Shown: positions 53,978 through 63,064 of the stretch, piece after piece | Numbering within the stretch: position 1 is the stretch's first letter | Layout of the letters: each line of letters begins with the position of its first letter | Assembly (NCBI GenBank): GCA_937860055.1 | Contig: CALMBO010000010.1 | Coordinates: 62,001-126,000, forward strand | Reading direction: 5' to 3' | Length of the DNA: 64,000 bases | Source of the DNA: an uncultured Verrucomicrobiota bacterium | GTDB lineage: Bacteria > Verrucomicrobiota > Kiritimatiellia > CAIQIC01 > Lenti-01 | Program-made: the position numbers and the translations under genes | The notes under the pieces: generated by a model | What the model was told of the DNA's origin: nothing | The model's input: only the letters and a program-made list of their open reading frames with translations | Database searches by the model: none

Positions 53978-56900
53978 GTGGCTTTCGGAGTCGAAAACCT
54001 CTCACGAATCTATTCTATGATCGCTACCCATTGGGTAAGATCGTCGAAGATGCCGATGCGAAGTCGCTAGCCTGGGAGATTTCAACTTCTCTGCTTGGCG
54101 AAGGTATTCTCCACCGAGAGGACGGGAGGACCGTCATTGGAGCTCTCTTAATCAACACCCCGGAATCGGTTTTGAAGAGTGCTTGGAAGCCTGAGGCCTG
54201 TTTCTTCCGGCAACCAATTCAGGAACACGCCAAGTTTTTGTTGGATTACAGCAAGTTCTTCGAGCTTACATCGCCAGGGCTTTCTCTTGGATGGATGTTT
54301 TCGAAGTTTCTTCCTTGGTACTATCCTTTTTGCGAAAAGGTGATACTGATTCTTAGGCGTACAGAATCTTGTGATTGCGGAGAGCAATTTCCCGTTAGTA
54401 GCGAATATGACTACCAGCGGAGAGAGTTGACGCTACGGATTTATTCCGCCGGATGTAAGCTGCCGGCAGATAACGAGTCGGCTGACAAGTCCAATGCCGA
54501 TGCCTCTCATTATATGTTTATGGCGGCAAAGAGTAGGGTTTATCTTTTGTCAAAGGCCCCGTCATCCTTCGGGGAGCAGTGGGCAAAGAGCAGTGACCTT
54601 ATGTCCGCTTTATGGCGGGAAGTGCGGGGAGATAAAGACAAGGCCTGGGCGTTTGTTGAGAGGCTTTGTATGCTTGCAGCGGCTTTGACCGACAAGTCTA
54701 CTCCTGAAGTGTCCGCTGTGGGATTTCTGTTGAAAGCCTATATTGCCACAGGTGTCCGGTCAAGTCGGCAAACTCGTTCTGCTGGAGCTGGTTTCGGCAT
54801 TGGAGACTGTTCGCCGCCACAGGTCCTTCCTGGCGTTTTGTGGCTTGTCTATAAGGATGAATGGAAAGAAATTGAAACCGATGAGCGCCCCCTGCAGGAC
54901 GAATTGGCCCGATACTACCTTCAGCCGCTTGCGTCTCGCTTCCAGTTATTGCTATTGACCCTCCAGTCAATAAATCGACGGAAGGCGGAGATTCGCGCCG
55001 CTGCCGCGACGATCATGGCGCGAAATTTCTCCCACAATATAGGGAGCCATGTCACGCCGCGGACGCGGCTTGAGAACTTGCTTACCCGGGTTCGGGAGTT
55101 GCTGTATAACAAGTCATGGTGGGAGGGGGACGACTGGAATCAGGAAGTGTATCCCGCAATTGCCGAGTTGAAGGACACCCTGGATGAGTATATCCAGCGC
55201 AAAGCGGAGTTCATTGCTGAATGGAGCACGGATCCGCGCATTTCCATTCGGTCCGCTGATTTCTTCCGCGATCTAATGCTGCCGTTCATGTCCAACACTG
55301 CGCTGATCGATACACTGGCGGCCAACGAAGGGTTTCGGTACCGCGCGTTCGATGCGCCTGGGCTGGTGATTCGTTGTTTTCGCAAAACAAAAGTTAATTC
55401 CTGCGACGAATACGTTCCCCGATTCAGGACGGAATGGGCCTCCACAGAGGTTTTCAAGTGGCCCAACAGCGTACGCGGGGCGCCCTTTGCCATGCGACAT
55501 CCCGATGCGATGTCGACAGAGTTGATTGCCGATGATTTCGGGGTCCCTGATATCCGGCTGGCATTGCCTGGCCCGGTTGGTGAGATGGCACTGTACGGCA
55601 TCATCGAAAATATCGTACGTAATGCTGCAAAGCATAGCAAGCGACATGCCGGCGCCAGTAAGGGATCAAGACGCCTGGAAATTCATGTGGTCGTTGACGA
55701 AGGCAAGGCGGAGGATCCCGACTGCTTGATCCGCATCTACGACAGTTTGTCCGAGCCAGCGAAGAAGCTGGTTGATGATCTTAATAAATGGATCCGAGCC
55801 CCGCTGGTGGGGGGGGACGGTCAATGCCGAAAAGAGGCGTGGGGCCTCGCCGAGATGGGTCTTTGTGCTGATCTGCTTGGCGGACGTACGCCTGGGGAGT
55901 CCGATGACCCGCCGAATCTTTCCGTCGCGGAGATTCCCAAGCAAGATGTTGAGCCATTCTTGGATAAGCGCCACCCTGCTTGCTTGTCATATTCTTTGAA
56001 GGTCGCGAAGGCGCGTACCGCCGTGTTCTATGGGTGGGCGGAGGTCAATGCTCACCAGCGGGATAAACTGGCCGGTAGCGGATTTCTTGTTTGCGCTGCG
56101 AGCAAGCCCCTCGCTTCTGCGACTCTTGACGGTAGACACGCAACGCAGTTCGCAGTACTGGATTCCCGGTTCGCGGAGACGACAACCAATTGGGAAGAAC
56201 TTCGACGCGCGTTGCCACCCCGCCTCATCGTGGCGGGAGAAGTTCGGAAGCCGAAGCTGGAATATGACCTATCCAGGCTGGCCTTTATCAACAAAATCCC
56301 GGCGCTTGCCGATTCTGCCCGTCAGGCCGACACAGAGCTTACGCCATGTCTTTGGCAGGCGTGGCTTCGACATTTGGGAACGAAGCCCGGACGGCCAGGC
56401 CCAGATGCAAGGCTGATGATCGACTTGTTCCTGCAACAGGATAGGTCAATTGAACCGACAGCGACATTTTGCCGTAAAGCGGACAAATACAATGAAGCTT
56501 TCCCGGCAAGAAGGTTGCCTGTGGCTGTTCGTGTTTGGGGCACGGAGCAGCAGGACCTCAAGTGCTTTACCGACAAAAATCGTAATGCTCAGAACATGGG
56601 TGGCCGGTTGATTGTGGACCGTCATGGAATCTTCGTGTCGGAATCCGGCTATTCGCCGCAAACCTCCGATCGCCTGTTTTGGATTGACAAGCAGAACCGC
56701 GATTTTGACCTGCTATTCAATCCCTCCAGTTCCAATGTCTGGACGCTACCTTATGAACTCGCCGAGGCAGGCATGTTGCGCATCCTCATCTTGGACGAGC
56801 GGATTCTCCAGAATGCAATGAAGCCATTCGCTGCGGATGGTGTGGGCCGCGACGGCGCGGTTTGTGCCCTCACAGGAAGTCATGAGATCGCGCCGCTCGG

Positions 56901-57450
56901 ATGGCACGCCGCGGAGCGGGCCGGGGTCTACCTTGTCACACATCTAGACATTGCCGATTCAAAAGGCGTATCCCGACGAACGTTTGATATAGCGGCGCAA
57001 GATTGGAACACGCGTCAGACGGACGACCATCCCGAGTTGCGCCTGCCGATCACATTCAGGGGCGAAATACCCGCGATGGGAGATTTCCACGCACAGCGTT
57101 GGCCCGCCTCCAAGAGCGTCGGCGAGAGCGACAAGGCCTGGCAGGCGGGGGGCATGCCGCTCAATATCGCCAAAGGCATCGATGTAGCCGTCGTGCATCA
57201 AGGCGTTATCGATCGGATCAATGACGAGTTCAAGGATGTGAACGACGCCGGCGGCCAGTTCATGAAGGCGCTCTCCGGCGCATGCACGCTCATCGTAGAG
57301 TCGGGGCGAGGCATCCCGCCGGAGGTTCAGAAAAATAATGAGCGATTTCTTCCTTTTTCATCCATCGAACGGGCGTTCCATGGCGGCCGTGTGGCCAAAC
57401 TTCTCTTGACGCGAACCGTCATGGAAACCACCAGGAGGCGTGGAGTATGA
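53974..57450 (+). CDS. Large histidine-kinase-like protein with HATPase domain
   Basis: A 1158-residue protein. The phosphoacceptor region is ARNFSHNIGSHV (His354). The HATPase domain runs from about 530 to 650 with N-box ALYGIIENIVRNAAKHS, RIYDSLSEPAKK, and G-box AWGLAEMGLCADLLGG. I see no classical membrane-sensor region; the first ~330 residues are an unrecognised cytosolic-looking module. After 650 a long C-terminal part (to LLLTRTVM) includes RILILDERILQN and ESGRGIPPEVQKNNERFLPF, unrecognised but likely sensory or partner-binding. It overlaps both neighbours (ATGA), so the phosphorylation partners are presumably encoded beside it. Confidence 0.8.
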   Translation: MSGFRSRKPLTNLFYDRYPLGKIVEDADAKSLAWEISTSLLGEGILHREDGRTVIGALLINTPESVLKSAWKPEACFFRQPIQEHAKFLLDYSKFFELTSPGLSLGWMFSKFLPWYYPFCEKVILILRRTESCDCGEQFPVSSEYDYQRRELTLRIYSAGCKLPADNESADKSNADASHYMFMAAKSRVYLLSKAPSSFGEQWAKSSDLMSALWREVRGDKDKAWAFVERLCMLAAALTDKSTPEVSAVGFLLKAYIATGVRSSRQTRSAGAGFGIGDCSPPQVLPGVLWLVYKDEWKEIETDERPLQDELARYYLQPLASRFQLLLLTLQSINRRKAEIRAAAATIMARNFSHNIGSHVTPRTRLENLLTRVRELLYNKSWWEGDDWNQEVYPAIAELKDTLDEYIQRKAEFIAEWSTDPRISIRSADFFRDLMLPFMSNTALIDTLAANEGFRYRAFDAPGLVIRCFRKTKVNSCDEYVPRFRTEWASTEVFKWPNSVRGAPFAMRHPDAMSTELIADDFGVPDIRLALPGPVGEMALYGIIENIVRNAAKHSKRHAGASKGSRRLEIHVVVDEGKAEDPDCLIRIYDSLSEPAKKLVDDLNKWIRAPLVGGDGQCRKEAWGLAEMGLCADLLGGRTPGESDDPPNLSVAEIPKQDVEPFLDKRHPACLSYSLKVAKARTAVFYGWAEVNAHQRDKLAGSGFLVCAASKPLASATLDGRHATQFAVLDSRFAETTTNWEELRRALPPRLIVAGEVRKPKLEYDLSRLAFINKIPALADSARQADTELTPCLWQAWLRHLGTKPGRPGPDARLMIDLFLQQDRSIEPTATFCRKADKYNEAFPARRLPVAVRVWGTEQQDLKCFTDKNRNAQNMGGRLIVDRHGIFVSESGYSPQTSDRLFWIDKQNRDFDLLFNPSSSNVWTLPYELAEAGMLRILILDERILQNAMKPFAADGVGRDGAVCALTGSHEIAPLGWHAAERAGVYLVTHLDIADSKGVSRRTFDIAAQDWNTRQTDDHPELRLPITFRGEIPAMGDFHAQRWPASKSVGESDKAWQAGGMPLNIAKGIDVAVVHQGVIDRINDEFKDVNDAGGQFMKALSGACTLIVESGRGIPPEVQKNNERFLPFSSIERAFHGGRVAKLLLTRTVMETTRRRGV

Positions 57451-58499
57451 CATCTTCTCAGGAATCCTCTCGTCATTTGATCGTCGTTGCCACTCGGTGG
57501 TACGCCGAAAAAGGATCAAACGATGACGAATATTGCCGCCAGTGGGGCCTTGATGTCGGCACGGACCACATGTGGTTCGACAACCTCCATCCAGAGGTGC
57601 TTCTGCTAGTCCTACACGGTTACAAGAAAAACGGTAACCCGCGGAAGATTTCAGAGGCAATTGCCGCTGCCGCTGACGACAAGAAACGTCCAAAGAATGT
57701 TGCACTGAGAAAAACAGTATGGTTTTGCCATCACTCCCTTGCGAGCGGCACGAGTGCCGATGGCGCTCAGTCCGCGCTGTTGCCGACACGCGAGACAGCG
57801 GAGATGATTGCGAATGTTGAAATAGAGAGTGCGAAGCAGGCAATTGCCAACTCGTATGGAGTACAAGAGATTGAAAAGGTATTGTACCGCTCGAAGGGCG
57901 GGCTTGCGGTTTCGCAGTTGGTTCTCGCCTTGCGTGAGCGCAAAGGCATCCCACAGTCATTGCCCAATGCCGTTGAGAAGGCGGCAGGCGGCCGAGCACT
58001 CTTTGTTGAGAGACTACGCGGGATCCAATCCGGCTTGATCCGCATGCGATTGTTGCTTGAGGCAGGATGGGAGAAGGAGCTTTCCGAAGAGGATGTAACT
58101 CTTCTCCAATTCGCCATGAAGGCTTGTCGCGTTCCCGATGGAGGTCGTTTCGGCGATTGGATCGGAATCTTGGAGTATAGCCCTACAAGTGACTCGGACA
58201 TCGTCGGAGCCATATCGGTGTTGAAGGTTCTTGGCGGACAGGCAATTGCTGCGGATAACACCCCAAAGAATCGGGCGCAAAAGAATAGCATTCCAAAAGG
58301 ATCCCCTGTTCCTCGCCCAACAGCGAAAGTATGGACAAGCTTGAATTCGGCGGCGAGGATCTTTCTCGCAGCTTCGCGGAATGCTTCGGAAGCCGTGCGT
58401 CAGGATATAGCGCTGTTCGCTCGCTCGCTCGATATTCTGCTCAAGGCCGCCGAGACCCTGCCGCCCGCGATATCCGCCCCAAAGGTATATGGGAAATGA
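57447..58499 (+). CDS. Protein of unknown family between kinase and effector
   Basis: A 350-residue protein with no motif I recognise. The N-terminus has HLIVVATRWYAEKG and a mixed alpha/beta look, with a cluster WFCHHSLASG near residue 95. The second half is predicted to be mainly helical. It has no receiver residues. It overlaps the kinase stop and the effector start by 4 bases each, which argues for a fixed stoichiometric partnership. A role as adaptor between kinase and effector, or as their inhibitor, is inference. Confidence 0.75.
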   Translation: MTSSQESSRHLIVVATRWYAEKGSNDDEYCRQWGLDVGTDHMWFDNLHPEVLLLVLHGYKKNGNPRKISEAIAAAADDKKRPKNVALRKTVWFCHHSLASGTSADGAQSALLPTRETAEMIANVEIESAKQAIANSYGVQEIEKVLYRSKGGLAVSQLVLALRERKGIPQSLPNAVEKAAGGRALFVERLRGIQSGLIRMRLLLEAGWEKELSEEDVTLLQFAMKACRVPDGGRFGDWIGILEYSPTSDSDIVGAISVLKVLGGQAIAADNTPKNRAQKNSIPKGSPVPRPTAKVWTSLNSAARIFLAASRNASEAVRQDIALFARSLDILLKAAETLPPAISAPKVYGK

Positions 58500-61400
58500 C
58501 TACCCCGCCTGCTCCCGAAAAGTTCATTGTTTGCGCCTGGAATGCCTTGGCGGATAAGTCCGGCGAGGAATGGCAGGATGATCCAATAGCGTTGGCCGTA
58601 ATTGGGTTTCTCAACGCAATAGGCTGGACCGGGCTTTCCAAGCCGGAAGACGAGAAAGACGCAGGCTTGGTCATCATCGCGCCGCGAGACCGCGACAAGC
58701 CCATGACCGTCGAGGATCTGGCCGTATTTCACGCCGGCCTTGGCGGGAGTCGCAAGAAGGTCCTATACATTCATGTCGCGCCGGCCACTACATTCTCTCT
58801 GGCGGGGGTAGCACAATGGTTGTTCGTCATACAACGCGGCGACTTTGACGTTGACGCTCTCAAGGAATGGCTAGGGAAGAAGTTCAAGGACGATGCGAAA
58901 AAATACCCACTGAAGCAGGTTAGAGAAGAGATCTCTAGCCTGCATAAGAGAGCATACATGACCTTGGCCGAGGGTAAAGCAAAGCCCGCCAAGTCGGGGC
59001 TCTCATTCGGCCGCACCTGTTCCTGTCTAATCGCGAAAACCACCTGCTCTCAGGTTTTTTACGGCTTGTATCGCCTTGCCGGCAAGTACAACGTTCTAGA
59101 ACATGACATCAACGCTCGCTTGAGCGTTTCACCGGCGAGTGGCAATCTAGCCTTCGGACAAGTAGAGGACATTGCCAGAAAGCAGCTTCTGGACGGCTAC
59201 TTTGATCTCCGTTCGGCCATCGCCGCGCACGCCTCATTTTTTACGCTGGCGGAACGAATGGACTGCGATCCAGCCGATAAAGTGTGTCGCAACGTGGTCC
59301 TCCTCGTGGATGATCGGCCCGAGAAGCAAAGCTTCGCCGCTAAAGTGTATCAGATTCTTCAAGCCTATCTCCCAGAGCTGGAATTGTGGATATGGAATCC
59401 GGATGACCTGCCCCTGGCAGAGCCAATAAAGGGCCGGGCGCGTCTTCCAAAGCGTGATTCCAAATCTCCACGACTTTTGCAACGGCGCGATGTAGAGCAG
59501 TATTCGTCACTCGATGAGGCGGTATTCGGTCGTGATGACGAACAGGACAAAATCTGGGCACTACGTATCAGGCGGGTGACGGGCAAGCCCGGCGCAACAC
59601 TTGGAAAACCTGTTGAAACTCCGCTGGAACTCATTCTGGCTCGAACCCGGATCGTTTTGGTGGATCTTCTATTCTCCGACGCCTTGGGGAACGATGTTGA
59701 GGCAGGACTTGGACTGATTCGCGGGTGGCAGCGCATATGTCTAGATCACGGGCCCCAAGTTGAGCGCCATATCTCGCAGAACCAAAGCCGCCCGGATAAC
59801 GAAGCCAAGGACGACAAGGAGCGAGGTGCCGAGTGGACTTCGCCCGAGATAGTAGCTATCAGCCGCGCGAGTGACTTGACCAAGGCTCACGCTGTCTTCC
59901 GCTATGGCGCAGGAGGATTCCTGCCCAAAGACCGACTTCTGGGCCTGCCGGCCATGATCGCGAGAAACTTTCGCGCATCGCCCGATTCCGTGAAGGCCGC
60001 CCACCGCAACTTTCGCCTTCTCTATAGCCTTCCGCATGAAGCAATCATGCTTTTGCATGATGTACGTGTTCCGCAAGTATTATTTCACCAACAGGTCGCA
60101 GATGCCGCGGCGAGTGATGACCGCACGGTGGCGATTGCTCGCCTACTGACAGCTCTGCCGAAAACAGACCTGCACGTTCATCCCGGCAGTTGTATGTCGC
60201 CGGAGTTTCTTGTTGCCGCCTCGCTCATCATGCTGCTTCGGCACGACCCGGAGGCTATCGTCTCAACGCCGCCGAACCATTTTGTGTCACTTCGCGCCGC
60301 GGCGAAAGTCTTTGCGTCTTTCTGGGCCGGTTCAACATTCTTCACTCTATGTCCTCAGTTGGAGGTTGGCTCTAATACGAAACGGACGTTTGGTTATGGA
60401 AGGGAGCGATGGAACATTGAGGCGGTTGCGAACCATGTGCGTGAGTACTTGCTGGAGCAACTGGAAATTTGCAGGTCTAACCGTAAGGAACCCAAGCCCG
60501 TGGCGGAGACCGAAGCCCGGTATCTTGAGTTGCGTTCTGTTCTGCACAAGTCTCTCGGCGTGCCCGATCATCACGATTTAGACAAGGCGGCGGGGAAGTT
60601 GAAGAAGTTGCCGTGTACGGCGATTTTCTTCTTTGCCATGCTTCATGCCGGACCTGCTGGCAAGCCGTTGCTTGCTGACGACGACAATGGTAAAGCCGAC
60701 TTACTGCGCCTATTCATCCTCTGGTTGGCTTCAGGTGGTGAGTATGGAGAGGCTAAAGTCGTTATCGGGGATAGCCAAGTCCCTGTCGGCAGGTGGTTTT
60801 CTTCTGGTCAGATCGATAAAAACCAATGGAGAGATCTCCGTAACCTCTTCTATGGCAAGAACAGTCCTTATGGCGTGGTTGAACTCCGGCGCTCAGGTTG
60901 GCGCATTCCCAGGGACCGCGATATTGAAGTTAGCGTCCGCTGGAAACGGCCAGAGCTTGGCCTTCTTGCCTCCTGTCCAGACCGGAAAAACGACCCGATT
61001 GCTTGGGTACTCGCCTCCGGTACGCGGGCCACGAACCTGCGCGAATATTTGGAGGGGTGTGAATATTCCGGTGCGGAACATGTCAAACACCCGTTTCTGT
61101 TACATCTTTTTGCCCAGCAGGCGATCCACCAGTTTGTGGAGCAGGGCGTGCTCTATGCTGAACTCCGCGCGGCGATTGTCGGGTATGAAAACACGGACCT
61201 GGAGTTCTCTTTTGCCGACGCTTGCGTATGTCTATGTGAGGCATTCGGACAGGCACAAAGAATCGTCCTCGCTCAATATCAAGACGACCCCCACGATGAA
61301 GACGCCTGGCTTTGGCGTGGCCTTTTTGAGGTAGAATCACTATTCGAGCAACTGCGTAATCCTAAGGCTCGGATTCGCTTCCCGTGCAAAGCAAGCATCA

Positions 61401-62143
61401 TACTGACTGGGAAACGGCATAAATCTTCACGCATGTTACTGCGCGAAGCTGGCGCCGGCGCCGTTATGCACTCACGTCCGGCGAATCCTGCCAACTCCGC
61501 GCGCGACTTTGTCAACCGTGCCATCCCCGAGTGCCGCGTGGTCGGTTTTGACCTCGCCGGACAGGAGGACGATCACCACCCGCATGACTTTCGGTCGGAA
61601 TACGAACAACTGGCCCGCCTGCACATTCCCGTGACCGTTCACGCCGGCGAAAACGCACCGGTCGATTTCGTGGAAAGCGCGATCCTGGACCTGCGCGCGC
61701 GGCGCCTGGGACATGGCCTTTCTCTGGCTGACGACAAGTTGTTGATGGCTCGTGCGCGCGACGATGGCATCTGTGTCGAACTCTGCCCCATCAGCAACTT
61801 TCAGACCAACGCGGTCTTGCCGCACGGCCAGGCAGGTGCCGCTCGTGTATATCCGTTGCGGGAGTTCCTCAAGTATGGCATCGTCGTGTGTATCAACACC
61901 GACAACCCCGTCATCTCTTGCACGAACATGGTCAAAGAGTGCTTCCAAGCATCCTATGCCTTTGGCAAGCCGGGGCTGTCCCTGTGGGATATCCTCCGCA
62001 TCCTTCGTCTAGGGTTCACACAGTCCTTCCTCAGTTTTCCGGAGCGCCGCGCCATGCTGGAACTTGCCGATCAGATCCTCTTTGATCTTTTCTCGAGTGA
62101 TGACATTGTTTCGCTACTGCGCGAACTGGCGTCTCGCCAGTAA
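58496..62143 (+). CDS. Receiver-like domain fused to adenosine deaminase
   Basis: A 1215-residue protein from the ATG at 58,496, preferred over 58,331 because of the ATGA overlap. Residues 1-260 are unrecognised. About 266-490 is receiver-like: VVLLVDDRPE (Asp272/273), IVLVDLLFSD with Asp390 as phosphoacceptor, Ser456, and Lys478 in FLPKD, with an enlarged loop after the first strand. About 545-1212 is adenosine deaminase: KTDLHVHPG (His560, His562), VVGFDLAGQED, VTVHAGENAP (His1049, Glu1052), RLGHGLS (His1073), CPISN and CINTDNP (Asp1136). Canonical ADA has TDDP; here it is TDNP. The insertion between HxH and GFDLAG is much longer than in housekeeping ADA, as in RADAR RdrB. Likely deaminates adenine nucleotides or nucleosides under phosphorylation control. 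Confidence 0.85.
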   Translation: MTTPPAPEKFIVCAWNALADKSGEEWQDDPIALAVIGFLNAIGWTGLSKPEDEKDAGLVIIAPRDRDKPMTVEDLAVFHAGLGGSRKKVLYIHVAPATTFSLAGVAQWLFVIQRGDFDVDALKEWLGKKFKDDAKKYPLKQVREEISSLHKRAYMTLAEGKAKPAKSGLSFGRTCSCLIAKTTCSQVFYGLYRLAGKYNVLEHDINARLSVSPASGNLAFGQVEDIARKQLLDGYFDLRSAIAAHASFFTLAERMDCDPADKVCRNVVLLVDDRPEKQSFAAKVYQILQAYLPELELWIWNPDDLPLAEPIKGRARLPKRDSKSPRLLQRRDVEQYSSLDEAVFGRDDEQDKIWALRIRRVTGKPGATLGKPVETPLELILARTRIVLVDLLFSDALGNDVEAGLGLIRGWQRICLDHGPQVERHISQNQSRPDNEAKDDKERGAEWTSPEIVAISRASDLTKAHAVFRYGAGGFLPKDRLLGLPAMIARNFRASPDSVKAAHRNFRLLYSLPHEAIMLLHDVRVPQVLFHQQVADAAASDDRTVAIARLLTALPKTDLHVHPGSCMSPEFLVAASLIMLLRHDPEAIVSTPPNHFVSLRAAAKVFASFWAGSTFFTLCPQLEVGSNTKRTFGYGRERWNIEAVANHVREYLLEQLEICRSNRKEPKPVAETEARYLELRSVLHKSLGVPDHHDLDKAAGKLKKLPCTAIFFFAMLHAGPAGKPLLADDDNGKADLLRLFILWLASGGEYGEAKVVIGDSQVPVGRWFSSGQIDKNQWRDLRNLFYGKNSPYGVVELRRSGWRIPRDRDIEVSVRWKRPELGLLASCPDRKNDPIAWVLASGTRATNLREYLEGCEYSGAEHVKHPFLLHLFAQQAIHQFVEQGVLYAELRAAIVGYENTDLEFSFADACVCLCEAFGQAQRIVLAQYQDDPHDEDAWLWRGLFEVESLFEQLRNPKARIRFPCKASIILTGKRHKSSRMLLREAGAGAVMHSRPANPANSARDFVNRAIPECRVVGFDLAGQEDDHHPHDFRSEYEQLARLHIPVTVHAGENAPVDFVESAILDLRARRLGHGLSLADDKLLMARARDDGICVELCPISNFQTNAVLPHGQAGAARVYPLREFLKYGIVVCINTDNPVISCTNMVKECFQASYAFGKPGLSLWDILRILRLGFTQSFLSFPERRAMLELADQILFDLFSSDDIVSLLRELASRQ

Positions 62144-62299
62144 TAACGCTGGTGGTCATGCATTTCTTGTTGCAGCCCCGAACGGGCTATTATGGGCACA
62201 AAACGGATATCGCAGCATCCTCCCCCAATGGCCTATTTTCATGGGGAATTGGGCAAACCGTTTTGTCCTCCTTTCAGCCCCCAAGCCCCGCCACGCCCT

Positions 62300-62644
62300 T
62301 CAGCCCCAGAAGATCCCCGTAGGGTCTGCCTTGATCTCCCGCAAGACCTCCCCGAAGTCCGGCGTCGGGGGCAGGGGATCGTAGACATGCCATTTGTTGT
62401 TCCTGTCCCGGTAATGCAGCGTCCAGGTGCCGTCTGTCTTGTTATACCTGACCCTGGCTATGTCGGATTTGGTCCAGATGGCCTAGTCCTTCCAGTGTGG
62501 CCTCTGCTCGAACAGGGTGATGGCCATTGCCTTGGCGATGTAGGCGATGCGGACCTTGTCTTGGGCGTGCGGGGGCACCAGATTCACGACGTACCGGTCG
62601 AGATGGGCCTCGGCGGCGGTTCGGATGGAGTCTGGAATAGGCAT
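62300..62644 (-). pseudogene. DUF3024-like protein interrupted by an in-frame TAG
   Basis: Read on the minus strand from ATG 62,644, it gives MPIPDSIRTAAEAHLDRYV and, after an amber codon at 62,485-62,483, RYNKTDGTWTLHYRDRNNKW and IKADPTGIFWG, matching the small DUF3024 family, which has no known function. The two halves fit one protein of about 114 codons, so the TAG (codon 54) is either a recent disabling mutation or recoding. It lies 157 bases after the effector gene and is oriented toward it. Confidence 0.65.
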
Positions 62645-63064
62645 GGGGTCTCTGTGGGTTCCTAGTTCGGCGTTGATGGGACAAGGTAGGTTTTGGGGGG
62701 CAGGAGAGTCAAGGGCGGCTGAATTCTGACACCGGTGTCAAAATTGGCCGAATTGAACCGCGTGGTTTGAATCTTTCCGATATCGAGAATCCCGTTAGGC
62801 TTCAGGTCCCCGCGCCCTTCAACCTAGCCCCATGCCCACCCGTCCTGCTATCCCCCTCAAAGTCTCCAGTCGAGTTGAAATGACTCGGGGTCATAGATGA
62901 GTGCCCGTGTTGCCATTACGAGTACGGAATTATTGGAGGAGAACGCATTGAGGCATTGCCCAAGGAAAGAGATGAGTGTAATTGTGTTCCACAGCTTAAT
63001 ATGCTAACAAGTGTTCAGTTATGGATTTCGTATTACCAATTCAAGTTGAGATTAGGCATCTAAG
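62645..63064. other. Gap with a palindrome, between DUF3024 and the SIR2 gene
   Basis: No credible gene. At 62,727-62,740 lies the perfect palindrome TGACACCGGTGTCA, inside a longer imperfect inverted repeat (about 62,716-62,763; GCGGCTGAATTC against GAATTGAACCGC). It could be a transposon end, operator or attachment site. The remainder is unremarkable AT-richer DNA leading to the SIR2 gene. Confidence 0.45.

Noticed and set aside
58331-58495. Upstream start of the receiver-deaminase protein
   Set aside because: It would overlap the 350-residue gene by 169 bases; the ATGA overlap at 58,496 fits the rest of the operon.
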